This document shows positions 26,121 through 35,075 of a stretch of DNA of 64,000 bases, piece by piece. Both the position numbers and the translations under genes were made by a program. Each line of letters starts with the position of its first letter. The first letter of the stretch is position 1. This stretch comes from Sphingobacterium sp. UBA7855 (GTDB lineage Bacteria > Bacteroidota > Bacteroidia > Sphingobacteriales > Sphingobacteriaceae), in contig DLST01000011.1 in NCBI GenBank assembly GCA_002500745.1, positions 310,838 through 374,837 on the forward strand, read 5' to 3'. The notes beneath the pieces are model-generated. The model did no database searches and had not been told where the DNA came from. It saw nothing but the letters and a program-made list of their open reading frames with translations.

Positions 26121-28685
26121 ATGAAGCGTATACTACCCGTAATACTATTTTTTGGTCTCTCATCAATGCAGCTCGTCTACGGACAGGACAAAGGTGCTTT
26201 CAATTTAAATGACCCAGAAAAAATCAGCTATCTCAATCCCAAAAACTATGTAATTAGTGCAATTGATATAACTGGAACACAATTTTTAGATAAAAATGTA
26301 TTAATTACCATATCTAAATTGTCTGTCGGTCAATATTTGGAAGTTCCAAGTGAGGCAACTGCAAAAGTAGTGAAGGATATGATGGCTCAAGGCCTCTTTG
26401 ATGATGTCGAATTATGGGCAGATAAAATTGAAGGTGAAAATATATTTTTAACCATTCGTGTAGTAGAACGTCCCCGTTTAACTCGAATTGACATCAATGG
26501 CTTAAGTAAAAGTCAAACCGAAGAAGTACGCAAACGTTTAAATAGCAACACAGGTAAAATCGTCAATGAAAATTTGATGAATACTACACGTGCTACTATT
26601 CAGCGTTTTCTAAAAGAAAAAGCTTATTTATATCCGGAGATTACGTTAAAGACGGTAAAAGACTCTGCACAGGCTAATAATGAAATACTTATTGCCGATG
26701 TAGATAAAAAACATAAGGTTAGAGTCAAAAAAATGACTTTTACGGGAAATGAGCATTTTTCCCAAAAAGAGTTGAGAAAAATGGCCAAACCTATCAAACA
26801 AAAAATGTGGTACCGTATTTTTGGCCCAGGAAAATTCAAGGAAGAGAAATACAAAGAAGGTAAAGAAAACCTGATCAAAAAAATGGCTGACAAAGGATAT
26901 CGTGATGCGACTATCCTTAAAGATACTGTTATTCGAGAGGGTGAGAAAAATGTGTTAGTTAATTTTGACATCTATGAAGGTCCTAAATATTATGTAGGTA
27001 ATATTGTCTGGACAGGTAACGCAAAATATTCTGACACTTTACTTAACAAAATTTTAGGAATCAAACGTGGCGATGTCTTTTCAGAAGAAAAATTAACCGC
27101 AAAATTGATGGGGCCCACAAAAAATAGTGATGACATCTCTTCCATCTATATGAACGATGGATATCTTACTTTTTCGGTAGACCCTGAACAAACCCGTATT
27201 TACAACGACACCATCGATTTGAATTTACGCGTATATGAGGGGGCTCAATATACAATCAACAATGTTATTGTCAAAGGTAATGATGTTACCAATGACCGTG
27301 TTGTATTACGGTCAATTTACACAAAACCAGGTCAAAAGTTCTCAAAAGAACAAATTATGCGAAGTGTGCGTGAAATTGCGCAGCTGGGAAATTTTGATGA
27401 ACAGAAAACCAACCCGGTACCCACCAATTTAAATTATGCAGAAGGTACAGTGGACATCGTGTATAACGTAACAGAAAAACCTTCGGATCAGGTCGAACTT
27501 TCTGGTGGTTATGGTGCAGGTCAGATTATCGGAACCTTAGGATTAACATTCAATAACTTCTCTACCAGCAATTTCTTTGACAAAAGTTCATGGAAACCCT
27601 TGCCACGTGGGGATGGGCAGAAATTGAGTGTCCGTGGGCAAACTTCGGGTAAACGCTATCAATCGTATAGCTTCTCGTTCTCAGAGCCGTGGCTAGGTGG
27701 AAAAAAACCAATTTATTTTGGCTTGAGTGCCTATACGTCGAGCTCATCGTATGGAGGATTTAACTATTATACTGGAGAACAAATTGTTAAAGATTCAGAG
27801 TTAAACCGGATCTGGATGACGGGTGTTACGGCTACTTTAGGTAAACGCTTGCAATGGCCAGACAACTGGTTCCAGGCAAATACTTCTTTGTCATTCCAGC
27901 GCTATAAGCTACAAAACTATGGAAATTATTTCCTGTTTGATAATGGTACAGCCTATAATATCAACTTGACACAAGAATTTAGCCGTAATTCGATCGATGC
28001 TCCTATCTATCCTACTTCGGGCTCTAATATCAAATTTTCTGTACAATTGACCCCTCCATATTCATTGTTCAATAACATTGACTATAAAAATGGTTCCGCG
28101 CAAGAACGCTACCGTTGGACTGAGTATCACAAATGGAAATTTGATTCGCAGTGGTATGCAAAAATTGTTGGTAAACTTGTTTTCAAAGCGCAAGCTCAAT
28201 TTGGTTTCTTAGGTAAATATTCGAGCAAAACTGAAATATCAACGTTCGAGCGTTTTAAAGTCGGGGGCGATGGTATGCAAGGGTTTGATTACTTACAAGG
28301 TTCGGAAATTGTTGCACTACGTGGTTATGCAAATGGTGTAATCATTCCTGAAGGGACACAGAATGTGAATGTAGCGCGAAATTCAGGTAGCCCAATTTAC
28401 ACAAAATATCAAATGGAGTTGCGTCATCCGGTTATGTTAAATGACCAGGCAACTGTTTACGTCTTGGCATTTGCTGAAGCCGCAAATACCTGGAACAAGT
28501 TTACCGAATACAATCCATTTAAAGTTCGCCGCTCTGCAGGTGTAGGTGCCCGTATCTTCTTACCTATCTTTGGTATGTTGGGAATAGACTATGGACATGC
28601 ATTCGATCCTATCCCTGGTTTGCCGAGCAGTACATGGAAACAAAACTTTACATTCAGTATCATGCAAAATATGGGCGGTTTCTAG
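26121..28685 (+). CDS. bamA: Outer-membrane protein assembly factor BamA
   Basis: The essential Omp85 insertase that folds beta-barrel proteins into the outer membrane. Of 854 residues, the signal peptide ends near LVYGQ; about 40-450 hold five POTRA domains, recognisable by repeated blocks such as VVERPRLTRIDINGLSK, VRVKKMTFTGNEHFS and YEGAQYTINNVIVKGND; the remainder is the 16-strand barrel, with the lid-loop motif in VALRGYANGVIIPEG and a terminal aromatic-rich strand. It is followed by a terminator and two Skp-like genes, which supply the periplasmic chaperones for the same pathway. Full-length and normal. Confidence 0.97.
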   Translation: MKRILPVILFFGLSSMQLVYGQDKGAFNLNDPEKISYLNPKNYVISAIDITGTQFLDKNVLITISKLSVGQYLEVPSEATAKVVKDMMAQGLFDDVELWADKIEGENIFLTIRVVERPRLTRIDINGLSKSQTEEVRKRLNSNTGKIVNENLMNTTRATIQRFLKEKAYLYPEITLKTVKDSAQANNEILIADVDKKHKVRVKKMTFTGNEHFSQKELRKMAKPIKQKMWYRIFGPGKFKEEKYKEGKENLIKKMADKGYRDATILKDTVIREGEKNVLVNFDIYEGPKYYVGNIVWTGNAKYSDTLLNKILGIKRGDVFSEEKLTAKLMGPTKNSDDISSIYMNDGYLTFSVDPEQTRIYNDTIDLNLRVYEGAQYTINNVIVKGNDVTNDRVVLRSIYTKPGQKFSKEQIMRSVREIAQLGNFDEQKTNPVPTNLNYAEGTVDIVYNVTEKPSDQVELSGGYGAGQIIGTLGLTFNNFSTSNFFDKSSWKPLPRGDGQKLSVRGQTSGKRYQSYSFSFSEPWLGGKKPIYFGLSAYTSSSSYGGFNYYTGEQIVKDSELNRIWMTGVTATLGKRLQWPDNWFQANTSLSFQRYKLQNYGNYFLFDNGTAYNINLTQEFSRNSIDAPIYPTSGSNIKFSVQLTPPYSLFNNIDYKNGSAQERYRWTEYHKWKFDSQWYAKIVGKLVFKAQAQFGFLGKYSSKTEISTFERFKVGGDGMQGFDYLQGSEIVALRGYANGVIIPEGTQNVNVARNSGSPIYTKYQMELRHPVMLNDQATVYVLAFAEAANTWNKFTEYNPFKVRRSAGVGARIFLPIFGMLGIDYGHAFDPIPGLPSSTWKQNFTFSIMQNMGGF

Positions 28686-28723
28686 TCCGTGTTGATTCCA
28701 AGCTATTTGGACATAAAGTTTAA

Positions 28724-28760
28724 AAAAAAGCTATCGCAAGAAATTGTAGATAGCTTTTTT
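28724..28760 (+). terminator. Intrinsic terminator after bamA
   Basis: AAAAAAGCTATC (28724-28735) pairs with GATAGCTTTTTT (28749-28760), giving a stem with a T-run at the end. It lies about 40 bp beyond the bamA stop and separates bamA from the Skp genes. Confidence 0.85.
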
Positions 28761-28907
28761 GTTTAAAACGTTTTCCTTAAAATCTTGCCTTACGTTAGCG
28801 CTAAAAAGAATACCTTGCCAACATTAGGAGAAGAATTATGGTAGACTGACCAACAAGTTAAATAGTGTTAAACCTGACAAATATCTATTAGATTGCTTCT
28901 TTTTTCT

Positions 28908-28915
28908 TATTTTTG
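28908..28915 (+). promoter_or_regulatory. Candidate -7 box before Skp-like genes
   Basis: TATTTTTG matches TAnnTTTG and would produce a leader of about 110 nt for the first Skp-like gene; the preceding bamA terminator makes a promoter here likely. The -33 element is unclear. Confidence 0.45.
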
Positions 28916-29032
28916 AGCGTTAAATTTACGTAGAACGAATTTACCAAATTAAACTTTTGGAATTATCAAAAGTCATAAGGTAAATTAGTGTTAAACAATT
29001 AAACGTATAGTCTATAAAAACTTACAGGAAAT

Positions 29033-29566
29033 ATGAAAAAACTATTGTTAGTTATAGCTTTTGTCGTCGTTAGTGCTACAGTGACATTTGCTCAACAAAT
29101 TGCATATGCTGATTCAGAATATATCTTAAAACATATTCCTGAATATACAACTGCGCAAAAGCAGCTGGATGATCTGTCTAAACAATGGCAAGAAGAAGTT
29201 GATCAGAAGTATGCGGAAATCGAAAAGCTCTATCAGGCATACCAAAAAGATCAAGTTTTACTCAATGAAGACATGCGCCGCCGTCGTGAGGATGAAATCG
29301 TAACAAGAGAAAAAGAAGTAAAAGACTATCAAAAACAAAAATTTGGATTTGAAGGCGACCTCTTTAAAAGAAGGGCACAGTTAATGAAGCCTATTCAAGA
29401 TCGTGTAGCAAAAGCTATCCAAGAAGTTGCTACTGCACAGGGTGTAGATTTTATTATGGATAAAGGTAATGAGTCAACTTTTCTTTATGCTAATCCAAAA
29501 TTGAATAAAAGTAATGATGTCATTACAAAATTAGGGTATAAACCGAATCCTAGTCTTGCAAACTAG
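29033..29566 (+). CDS. OmpH/Skp-family periplasmic chaperone, first copy
   Basis: A 177-residue exported chaperone that holds unfolded outer-membrane proteins on the way to BamA. The signal peptide ends at TFAQQ. Residues of about 45-125 are a highly charged long coiled coil (KQWQEEVDQKYAEIEKLY, MRRRREDEIVTREKEVKDYQ) as in the Skp tentacles, followed by a short beta region with VDFIMDKGNES. Length and composition fit OmpH. It precedes a second Skp-like gene by 94 bp; both are downstream of bamA, as in many Bacteroidota. Confidence 0.9.
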   Translation: MKKLLLVIAFVVVSATVTFAQQIAYADSEYILKHIPEYTTAQKQLDDLSKQWQEEVDQKYAEIEKLYQAYQKDQVLLNEDMRRRREDEIVTREKEVKDYQKQKFGFEGDLFKRRAQLMKPIQDRVAKAIQEVATAQGVDFIMDKGNESTFLYANPKLNKSNDVITKLGYKPNPSLAN

Positions 29567-29660
29567 GCTGGAGTTTATTATCATTGTGAACACAAATAAT
29601 ATTAATAGTAATTAATTAAAAAACTAAAAGATTGCCATAGTGATGGCTCATTAGATTAAA

Positions 29661-30239
29661 ATGAAAAGCATGAAAAATTTATTAAAGGGTGCGGTTGCTT
29701 TAGTGGCAGTATTTTTCTCAACTCAATTTGCAAATGCGCAACAAAAGATTGGTCATATCAACTTTGCAGAAATAATTCAATCTACATCTGAATTTAAAGC
29801 AGCTGAAGGGCAATTGAAAACATTGAGTGATGGTAAAACCAAAGAAATTCAAGATATGGTTACCATTTATCAAACAAAACAGAAAGATGCAAACGATAAA
29901 TTGCGTAATAGAAGTGAAGCAAATAAAGATACAGTTGATCCAGAAATCAACAAGATAGGTCAAGAATTGCAAGATATTCAAGCTCGTATTCAAACAGCTC
30001 AACAAGCTGCTCAGGAAGACTTAAATAAAAAAGAAGAAGAATTAATTGCTCCAATCCATAGAAAAGTTGGCGAAGCTGTAAATGCTGTTTCTAAAGAAAA
30101 AGGTATGGCTTATGTATTTGATATTTCAAGTACAAATATCCCTTACTTCCAAGGTGGAGAAGATTTAACTGCTGCTGTAAAAACTAAATTAGGTATTTCA
30201 GCAACGGCAGCTCCTGCTGCTGCTCCAGCAAGAAAATAA
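29661..30239 (+). CDS. OmpH/Skp-family periplasmic chaperone, second copy
   Basis: A 192-residue paralogue of the preceding Skp-like protein. Signal peptide cleavage is expected at ANAQQK. The body is coiled-coil (GQELQDIQARIQTAQQAAQEDLNKKEEELI) with the OmpH core KIGHINFAEIIQ at the mature N-terminus. The extreme C-terminus is a low-complexity Ala/Pro stretch (AAPAAAPARK) absent from the first copy. Two Skp copies may differ in client sets; that is inference only. A strong terminator follows 22 bp after the stop. Confidence 0.9.
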   Translation: MKSMKNLLKGAVALVAVFFSTQFANAQQKIGHINFAEIIQSTSEFKAAEGQLKTLSDGKTKEIQDMVTIYQTKQKDANDKLRNRSEANKDTVDPEINKIGQELQDIQARIQTAQQAAQEDLNKKEEELIAPIHRKVGEAVNAVSKEKGMAYVFDISSTNIPYFQGGEDLTAAVKTKLGISATAAPAAAPARK

Positions 30240-30261
30240 GTTAGTATATAACTTGATATAT

Positions 30262-30297
30262 AAAAAAAGGATCATCTGTATGGATGATCCTTTTTTT
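30262..30297 (+). terminator. Intrinsic terminator after the second Skp gene
   Basis: AAAAAAAGGATCATC pairs with GATGATCCTTTTTTT around loop TGTATG; a near-perfect stem with a strong T-run. The rest of the 328-bp interval up to the TetR gene holds no recognisable gene. Confidence 0.92.
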
Positions 30298-30567
30298 ATA
30301 TAAACTCCATTTCAATAAATCAAACGCAATTTTATTTGTAATAGATCGTACAATTCTTCCAAAAAAGCTTTCCCTTAAGTCTAAAGAATAAGATAAACTA
30401 AAAATCTCATACTTGATTTTCTTGCATTTACCAGCTAAATTTTGGATATTGCTCTAGAAAAACAAACATATCTACCCTAATGAAAACTTCGTGGTCCCAA
30501 AATTGTTCTTTAATAGACAAATGAAAGGTACCCAAGAATGCTTCTTCGTTAATTTGATTTTATTCGC

Positions 30568-31242
30568 ATGAAAAAAAAAGTAATTGAGGATAATCCTAAA
30601 AAAGAAAGAAAGGTGACTTCCGGTCCTATTCGTGACAAGGAACGCACTAAGGCTCGAATGATCGCAGCTGTAGGAAAGGTAATTCAGAAAAAAGGATATC
30701 ACGCGTTGAATGGCCCTAATATTGCTTTGGAATGTGGGCTGAACAAAGCATTAATATGGAATTATTTTGGTGGTCTTGATCAGCTAGTGGAGGCTTATAT
30801 GGCGCAAAAAGACTTTTGGCAATTAGGAGACAAGGGAGTCTTAGAGCAAATGATCTCGAACCCGAGCTCCATCAATATCTCCTCGCTAGAAGAACTACTT
30901 CAATCTCAGTTTAACACCTTTTTAAAAGATAAAACGAAACAAAAAGTCATTCATTGGGGATTAGGCGAGAAGACAAAAGCGTTAAAAAACATCGCTGAAA
31001 AAAGAGAAATGCTTGGCGAAGAATTGTTTAAACACATAGACGCTAGGTTCGAAAATTCGGAAAACGACCTTCGAGCGACATTTGCTATTCTGGTGAGTTC
31101 CATTTACTATATGAGCCTACAGGCGAAATCTACGGGAAGTACTTTTTTTGGTATCGATATCAATACCGAAGCAGGAAAACAACGCATTGAAAAAACCATA
31201 CGCAAAATTTTAGAGCAAACCTTCGCTAATGTCCAGCGATAG
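30568..31242 (+). CDS. TetR/AcrR-family transcriptional regulator
   Basis: A 224-residue regulator. After a basic N-terminal arm (KKKVIEDNPKKERK), residues of about 28-75 form the TetR helix-turn-helix (TKARMIAAVGKVIQKKGYHALNGPNIALECGLNKALIWNYFG). The remaining helices are the ligand/dimer domain and are too variable to predict a ligand. It stands alone between two terminators and about 190 bp ahead of a membrane Fe-S protein gene, which it might regulate (proximity only). Confidence 0.82.
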   Translation: MKKKVIEDNPKKERKVTSGPIRDKERTKARMIAAVGKVIQKKGYHALNGPNIALECGLNKALIWNYFGGLDQLVEAYMAQKDFWQLGDKGVLEQMISNPSSINISSLEELLQSQFNTFLKDKTKQKVIHWGLGEKTKALKNIAEKREMLGEELFKHIDARFENSENDLRATFAILVSSIYYMSLQAKSTGSTFFGIDINTEAGKQRIEKTIRKILEQTFANVQR

Positions 31243-31261
31243 ACTAATCGAGTATATATAG

Positions 31262-31302
31262 AAAAAACGTCCAAAAAAATAATCATTTTTGGACGTTTTT
31301 TT
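31262..31302. terminator. Terminator after the TetR gene
   Basis: AAAAAACGTCCAAAAA pairs with TTTTTGGACGTTTTTT around ATAATCA; a long A/T-flanked stem that can act in both directions. Confidence 0.85.
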
Positions 31303-31400
31303 ATCAGCCTCCATAATACCTATTTAAAATTTCAATAAAATATTGCTATATCTCCATTTTTGATTTATTTTTACTATGTTAGCATAACAAAATAATATAG

Positions 31401-31408
31401 TATATTTG
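31401..31408 (+). promoter_or_regulatory. Candidate -7 box for the Fe-S pair
   Basis: TATATTTG is an exact TAnnTTTG match 22 bp before the ATG at 31431; GTTAGC about 22 bp upstream is a weak candidate for the -33 region. Confidence 0.5.
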
Positions 31409-31430
31409 TTTATAACCAAGATTCAAACAT

Positions 31431-32729
31431 ATGATAGGTCAACTGATATTTGCAGTTTGTTTCGCTGTAGCATTATTCTTTTTTAGCAAAAATGCTCAAG
31501 AGATTTATCAGAACATCAAGCTGGGGCGTCCAGCGGATCGTTCGGATAAAGCGGCGGAGCGTTGGAAGATGATGCTGCTTGTCGCCTTTGGACAAAAAAA
31601 AATGTTTAAGCGAATTTTTCCTGCAGTCTTGCATTTATTCGTATACCTCGGTTTTGTTATCATCAACATTGAAATGTTGGAAATTATTATAGACGGACTA
31701 TTCGGCACACATCGTATCTTTTCATTTTTAGGAAGCTTTTATAATTTTTTAATCGGAGCATTCGAATGGCTCGCGCTGAGCGTGCTGCTATCGTGTATCA
31801 TTTTCTTAATCAGGAGAAATATCGCTAAAGTAGCTCGTCTAAATAGCCTGGAATTGAAAAATTGGCCCAAGACGGATGCAAATATTATTTTAATCACAGA
31901 GATTCTTTTAATGTCGGCTTTTTTACTCATGAACGCTTCTGATCTTAAATTGCAGCTCTATGGCTATGCACATTTTACCTCTGTAGGTTCGTTTCCAATA
32001 AGCCATTATCTTCTTCCCTACATTCCAGCTTCAACAGATACATTATTTTTGATAGAACGGCTTTGCTGGTGGTTTCATATTCTAGGCGTACTCGCCTTCT
32101 TAAATTACCTACCCTATTCTAAACACCTACATATTATTCTGGCTTTTCCAAACACTTATTTTTCGAATCTGAATGCCAAAGGCAAGCTATCAAATATGCC
32201 TGCTGTCACCAATGAGGTAAAAGCGATGCTTGATCCTAGTTTCACTCCGCCTTCCACAGATGCAAATGCACGTTTTGGGGCCAAAGATGTACAGGATTTA
32301 ACCTGGAAGAATTTATTGGATGCGTATACCTGTACGGAATGTGGACGTTGTACATCTTCTTGTCCTGCAAATATGACAGGAAAGCTGCTATCGCCACGAA
32401 AAATAATGATGGATACACGGGATCGACTAACCGAAGTAGGCGCCAATATTAAAACAAACGGGAGCTTTCAAGATGACGGGAAATCTTTAATTGATACGTA
32501 TATCAGCCGGGAAGAATTATGGGCCTGTACGAGCTGTAATGCATGCGTAGAACAGTGCCCCGTCAATATTAATCCCCTTGAAATTATTATTGAACTTCGT
32601 CGCTTTGCTATTATGGAAGAATCACAAGCTCCTTCAAGTATTAATAATATGTTTGGAAATATTGAGAACAACGGCGCGCCGTGGAAATATGCACAAATGG
32701 ATCGCGCTAATTGGACTCAACAAAAATAG
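31431..32729 (+). CDS. Membrane-bound 4Fe-4S electron-transfer protein, HdrC/GlpC-like
   Basis: A 432-residue integral membrane oxidoreductase subunit. The N-terminal 240 residues contain about six hydrophobic helices (for example VLHLFVYLGFVIINIEMLEIII and the His-bearing LCWWFHILGVLAFL), consistent with a NarI/HdrE-like haem-b membrane anchor. The C-terminal soluble part has two 4Fe-4S clusters: CTECGRCTSSCP and CTSCNACVEQCP. The next gene encodes a CCG-motif protein, so together they resemble an HdrE/HdrC plus HdrB or a GlpC-type complex that passes electrons to quinone. The dehydrogenase that supplies electrons is not encoded nearby. Confidence 0.85.
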   Translation: MIGQLIFAVCFAVALFFFSKNAQEIYQNIKLGRPADRSDKAAERWKMMLLVAFGQKKMFKRIFPAVLHLFVYLGFVIINIEMLEIIIDGLFGTHRIFSFLGSFYNFLIGAFEWLALSVLLSCIIFLIRRNIAKVARLNSLELKNWPKTDANIILITEILLMSAFLLMNASDLKLQLYGYAHFTSVGSFPISHYLLPYIPASTDTLFLIERLCWWFHILGVLAFLNYLPYSKHLHIILAFPNTYFSNLNAKGKLSNMPAVTNEVKAMLDPSFTPPSTDANARFGAKDVQDLTWKNLLDAYTCTECGRCTSSCPANMTGKLLSPRKIMMDTRDRLTEVGANIKTNGSFQDDGKSLIDTYISREELWACTSCNACVEQCPVNINPLEIIIELRRFAIMEESQAPSSINNMFGNIENNGAPWKYAQMDRANWTQQK

Positions 32730-32733
32730 TTTT

Positions 32734-33531
32734 ATGATGGACAATGAATTAAAAGTTCCGACAGTCGCTGAACTGTTGGCTAAAGGAGAAACTCCGGATA
32801 TACTATTTTGGGTTGGCTGTGCTGGCAGTTTTGATGAACGTGCACAAAAAATTACACGCGATATCTGCAAAATATTAGCACATGTTGGTTTAAAATATGC
32901 CATTTTAGGTACAGAAGAAACGTGTACCGGAGATCCGGCTAAAAGAAGTGGAAACGAATTTCTATTTCAAATGCAGGCCATGATGAACATCGAAGTACTA
33001 AATGGTTATGAAATTAAGAAGATAGTTACTGCCTGTCCCCACTGTTTCAATACATTGAAGAATGAATATCCGTCGCTAGGTGGAAACTATGAGGTCATTC
33101 ATCATACACAATTGATCCAAAATCTGATCGATGATGGAAAGTTGAAACCAGCTGACAACAATGTATTCAAAGGAAAAAAAATAACCTACCATGACCCGTG
33201 CTACCTTGGCCGTGCAAATGAAGTGTATGAAGCACCAAGAAAGGTATTGGAAAGCCTAGATGCCCAGTTGATTGAACTAAAGCGCTGTAAGAGCAACGGG
33301 CTCTGTTGTGGAGCAGGGGGCGGTCAGATGTTTAAAGAACCAGAACCAGGTGTAAAAGACATTAATATAGAACGTATTGAAGAAGTCATTGATGCACGGC
33401 CTGATGTTCTTGCGGCAGCATGTCCTTTTTGTATGACGATGTTAAAAGATGGAGTAAAGATCAAAGAAAAAGAATCAGCGATAGAAGTGTTAGATATAGC
33501 AGAAATTACCGCGCGGGCAAACCACTTGTAA
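32734..33531 (+). CDS. CCG-domain Fe-S oxidoreductase subunit, HdrB/GlpC-like
   Basis: A 265-residue cytosolic subunit with two cysteine-rich CCG domains: VGCAGSFDERAQ with TACPHCFNTLKNEYP in the first half and HDPCYLGRANEVYE, LCCGAGGGQM and AACPFCMTMLKDG in the second. CCG domains hold non-cubane 4Fe-4S clusters in heterodisulfide reductases and in lactate, glycolate and glycerol-phosphate oxidases. The ATG at 32734 is chosen, 4 bp after the upstream stop; a longer in-frame upstream extension would only overlap the partner. The pair is expected to function as one complex; its substrate is unknown. Confidence 0.87.
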   Translation: MMDNELKVPTVAELLAKGETPDILFWVGCAGSFDERAQKITRDICKILAHVGLKYAILGTEETCTGDPAKRSGNEFLFQMQAMMNIEVLNGYEIKKIVTACPHCFNTLKNEYPSLGGNYEVIHHTQLIQNLIDDGKLKPADNNVFKGKKITYHDPCYLGRANEVYEAPRKVLESLDAQLIELKRCKSNGLCCGAGGGQMFKEPEPGVKDINIERIEEVIDARPDVLAAACPFCMTMLKDGVKIKEKESAIEVLDIAEITARANHL

Positions 33532-33550
33532 ATATATTGCCATACAAATT

Positions 33551-33582
33551 AAAAGAGGCCCGATCATACGATCGGGCCTTTT
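33551..33582 (+). terminator. Intrinsic terminator after the Fe-S pair
   Basis: AAAAGAGGCCCGATC pairs with GATCGGGCCTTTT around loop ATAC; a 9-bp GC-rich core ends in TTTT. Confidence 0.88.
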
Positions 33583-34200
33583 GTGTAGGGAGAAGAATAT
33601 CTCCTTTTCACGATTAAATTAGGGGAATCCCAAAGCCGGTTAAAATATAGGGGATTCCCCCGAATCGAAGATCAGCGCTGTATTTTTGCTGACCAAACGA
33701 CTCTAACATCTAGCCATAACAAAGATACACCCAATCGGTCGATCAATTGTTGTTCATTTCGTTGAAAATGTTGTTCAAAACTTGCCATTTATAAAAAAAA
33801 TGATCTGAATGATTAGCTATTCAACTTAGTATTGGATCTTAAAGCTCTTTAATCAGGTCATAATTTCTATAGGGCTATCTGAAACAAAATTCAATTAGGT
33901 CACATTTTTCGGATATTTTATAAGTAGGAACGGGCGTTATAAATGTGGGACAGCAACAGCATACTTACTTGCTGGATTAAGCAAAGTACTTTTATACAAC
34001 TTTTAAAGATTTGTTTGAAAGTCTTTGAACTAAAAATGCCCGAATCAAATGATCGGGCATTTCTTTTAAAAATAGAATCAACGCGCCCCTACAATGATTT
34101 ACAAGGAGCTATCTAGCATATAATTACCAAACGATTCAATTTAACTTTTTTTTCTAATAGGCTATTGGAAAAAAAAATCTACTTTAGTAACGATTGTTGT
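33583..34200. other. 618-bp interval without a convincing gene
   Basis: This stretch contains two further inverted repeats: GGGGAATCC (33622-33630) with GGATTCCCC (33652-33660), and a terminator-like stem AAATGCCCGA (34034-34043) with TCGGGCATTT (34053-34062). A 38-codon minus-strand frame at 33672-33788 (MASFEQHFQRNEQQ...) has protein-like composition but no support. The hairpin near 34050 implies that something is transcribed through here on one strand, but I cannot name it. Confidence 0.5.
34034..34062. terminator. Orphan terminator-like hairpin
   Basis: A 10-bp perfect stem around a 9-nt loop, followed by TTCTTTT on the plus side and preceded by an A-run, with no gene directly upstream on the plus strand. 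It may end read-through or an unannotated small RNA. Confidence 0.55.
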
Positions 34201-34791
34201 CTAAACTTCATCTCTCTCAATCCACTTCTGTACCATTGGTGCCTCGTACTTTTGCATCTTTTCAATCAGCTCCTCAATCGTATCAGCAACCAATAGCATG
34301 GCTCTATTTTCCGATTTCAGAAGCCCCTCTTCTACCATGTGATCCACAAATTGAATTAAATGATTATAAAATCCATTAATATTTAACAAACCAACGGGTT
34401 TTTTATGTAAACCCAACTGCCCCCACGTTATCATTTCAAAAAGCTCTTCCAACGTACCAAAACCTCCTGGCAGAGCAATAACCCCATCCGCATAATCATT
34501 CATAATGCGTTTACGGTCGTGCATGGTATCTACAGTAATCAGTTTTGTTACTCCCGTATGTTCTCTTTCTTTCGAATTTAAAAAGTCAGGAATAACTCCG
34601 ATTACCTCCCCCTCCTGAGCGAGAGCTCCATTCGCAACAGCACCCATTAAGCCAACGCGTCCACCACCATAAACTAAACGAATACCAGATTTAGCCAAAA
34701 CCTGACCAACATGGGAAGCCTGTACTTCATAAATTGCCGAATTACCTAAACTGGAAGCACAAAAAACTACAATACTTTTAACTTTATTCAT
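34201..34791 (-). CDS. LOG-family (TIGR00730) nucleoside-monophosphate phosphoribohydrolase
   Basis: A 196-residue Rossmann protein long mis-annotated as lysine decarboxylase. The LOG signature is complete: GGGRVGLMGAVANGAL, and PGGFGTLEELFE in the second half with the conserved Glu pair. Characterised members cleave cytokinin riboside monophosphates or related nucleotides; in bacteria the natural substrate is often uncertain. The ATG at 34791 yields MNKVKSIVVFCASS, the usual N-terminus; an upstream TTG at 34797 is rejected. The gene stands alone. Confidence 0.9.
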   Translation of the reverse strand: MNKVKSIVVFCASSLGNSAIYEVQASHVGQVLAKSGIRLVYGGGRVGLMGAVANGALAQEGEVIGVIPDFLNSKEREHTGVTKLITVDTMHDRKRIMNDYADGVIALPGGFGTLEELFEMITWGQLGLHKKPVGLLNINGFYNHLIQFVDHMVEEGLLKSENRAMLLVADTIEELIEKMQKYEAPMVQKWIERDEV

Positions 34792-35075
34792 ATACAAGTA
34801 TAGCTAAAAAAACTAGTGGATCAACTTTATTTTTCATATGGTCATACACAAAATTAAAACACCCACATTCCACTCAACTTTGAAATTATGCCTCATGATG
34901 ATCACCTGATTCGCAAAAATTATCGCCTATTTTAGAACAAAGAAATATAAATGTAAAAAAAACATTTAAAATAAGTAACACATTTAATATCTTTGATTTA
35001 CCGTTCCTCTTACATAATTGCTAACCAGACAAGCTCATCAGATCTTGTTAAAAACACACGATAATTTCATTCGAT

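Noticed and set aside
33672..33788. 38-codon minus-strand frame (MASFEQHFQRNEQQ...)
   Set aside because: No ribosome binding site, no conserved motif and no supporting neighbour; noted only in the interval entry.
33943..34116. 57-codon plus-strand frame
   Set aside because: It crosses the terminator-like hairpin at 34034-34062, so it is unlikely to be translated as a gene.
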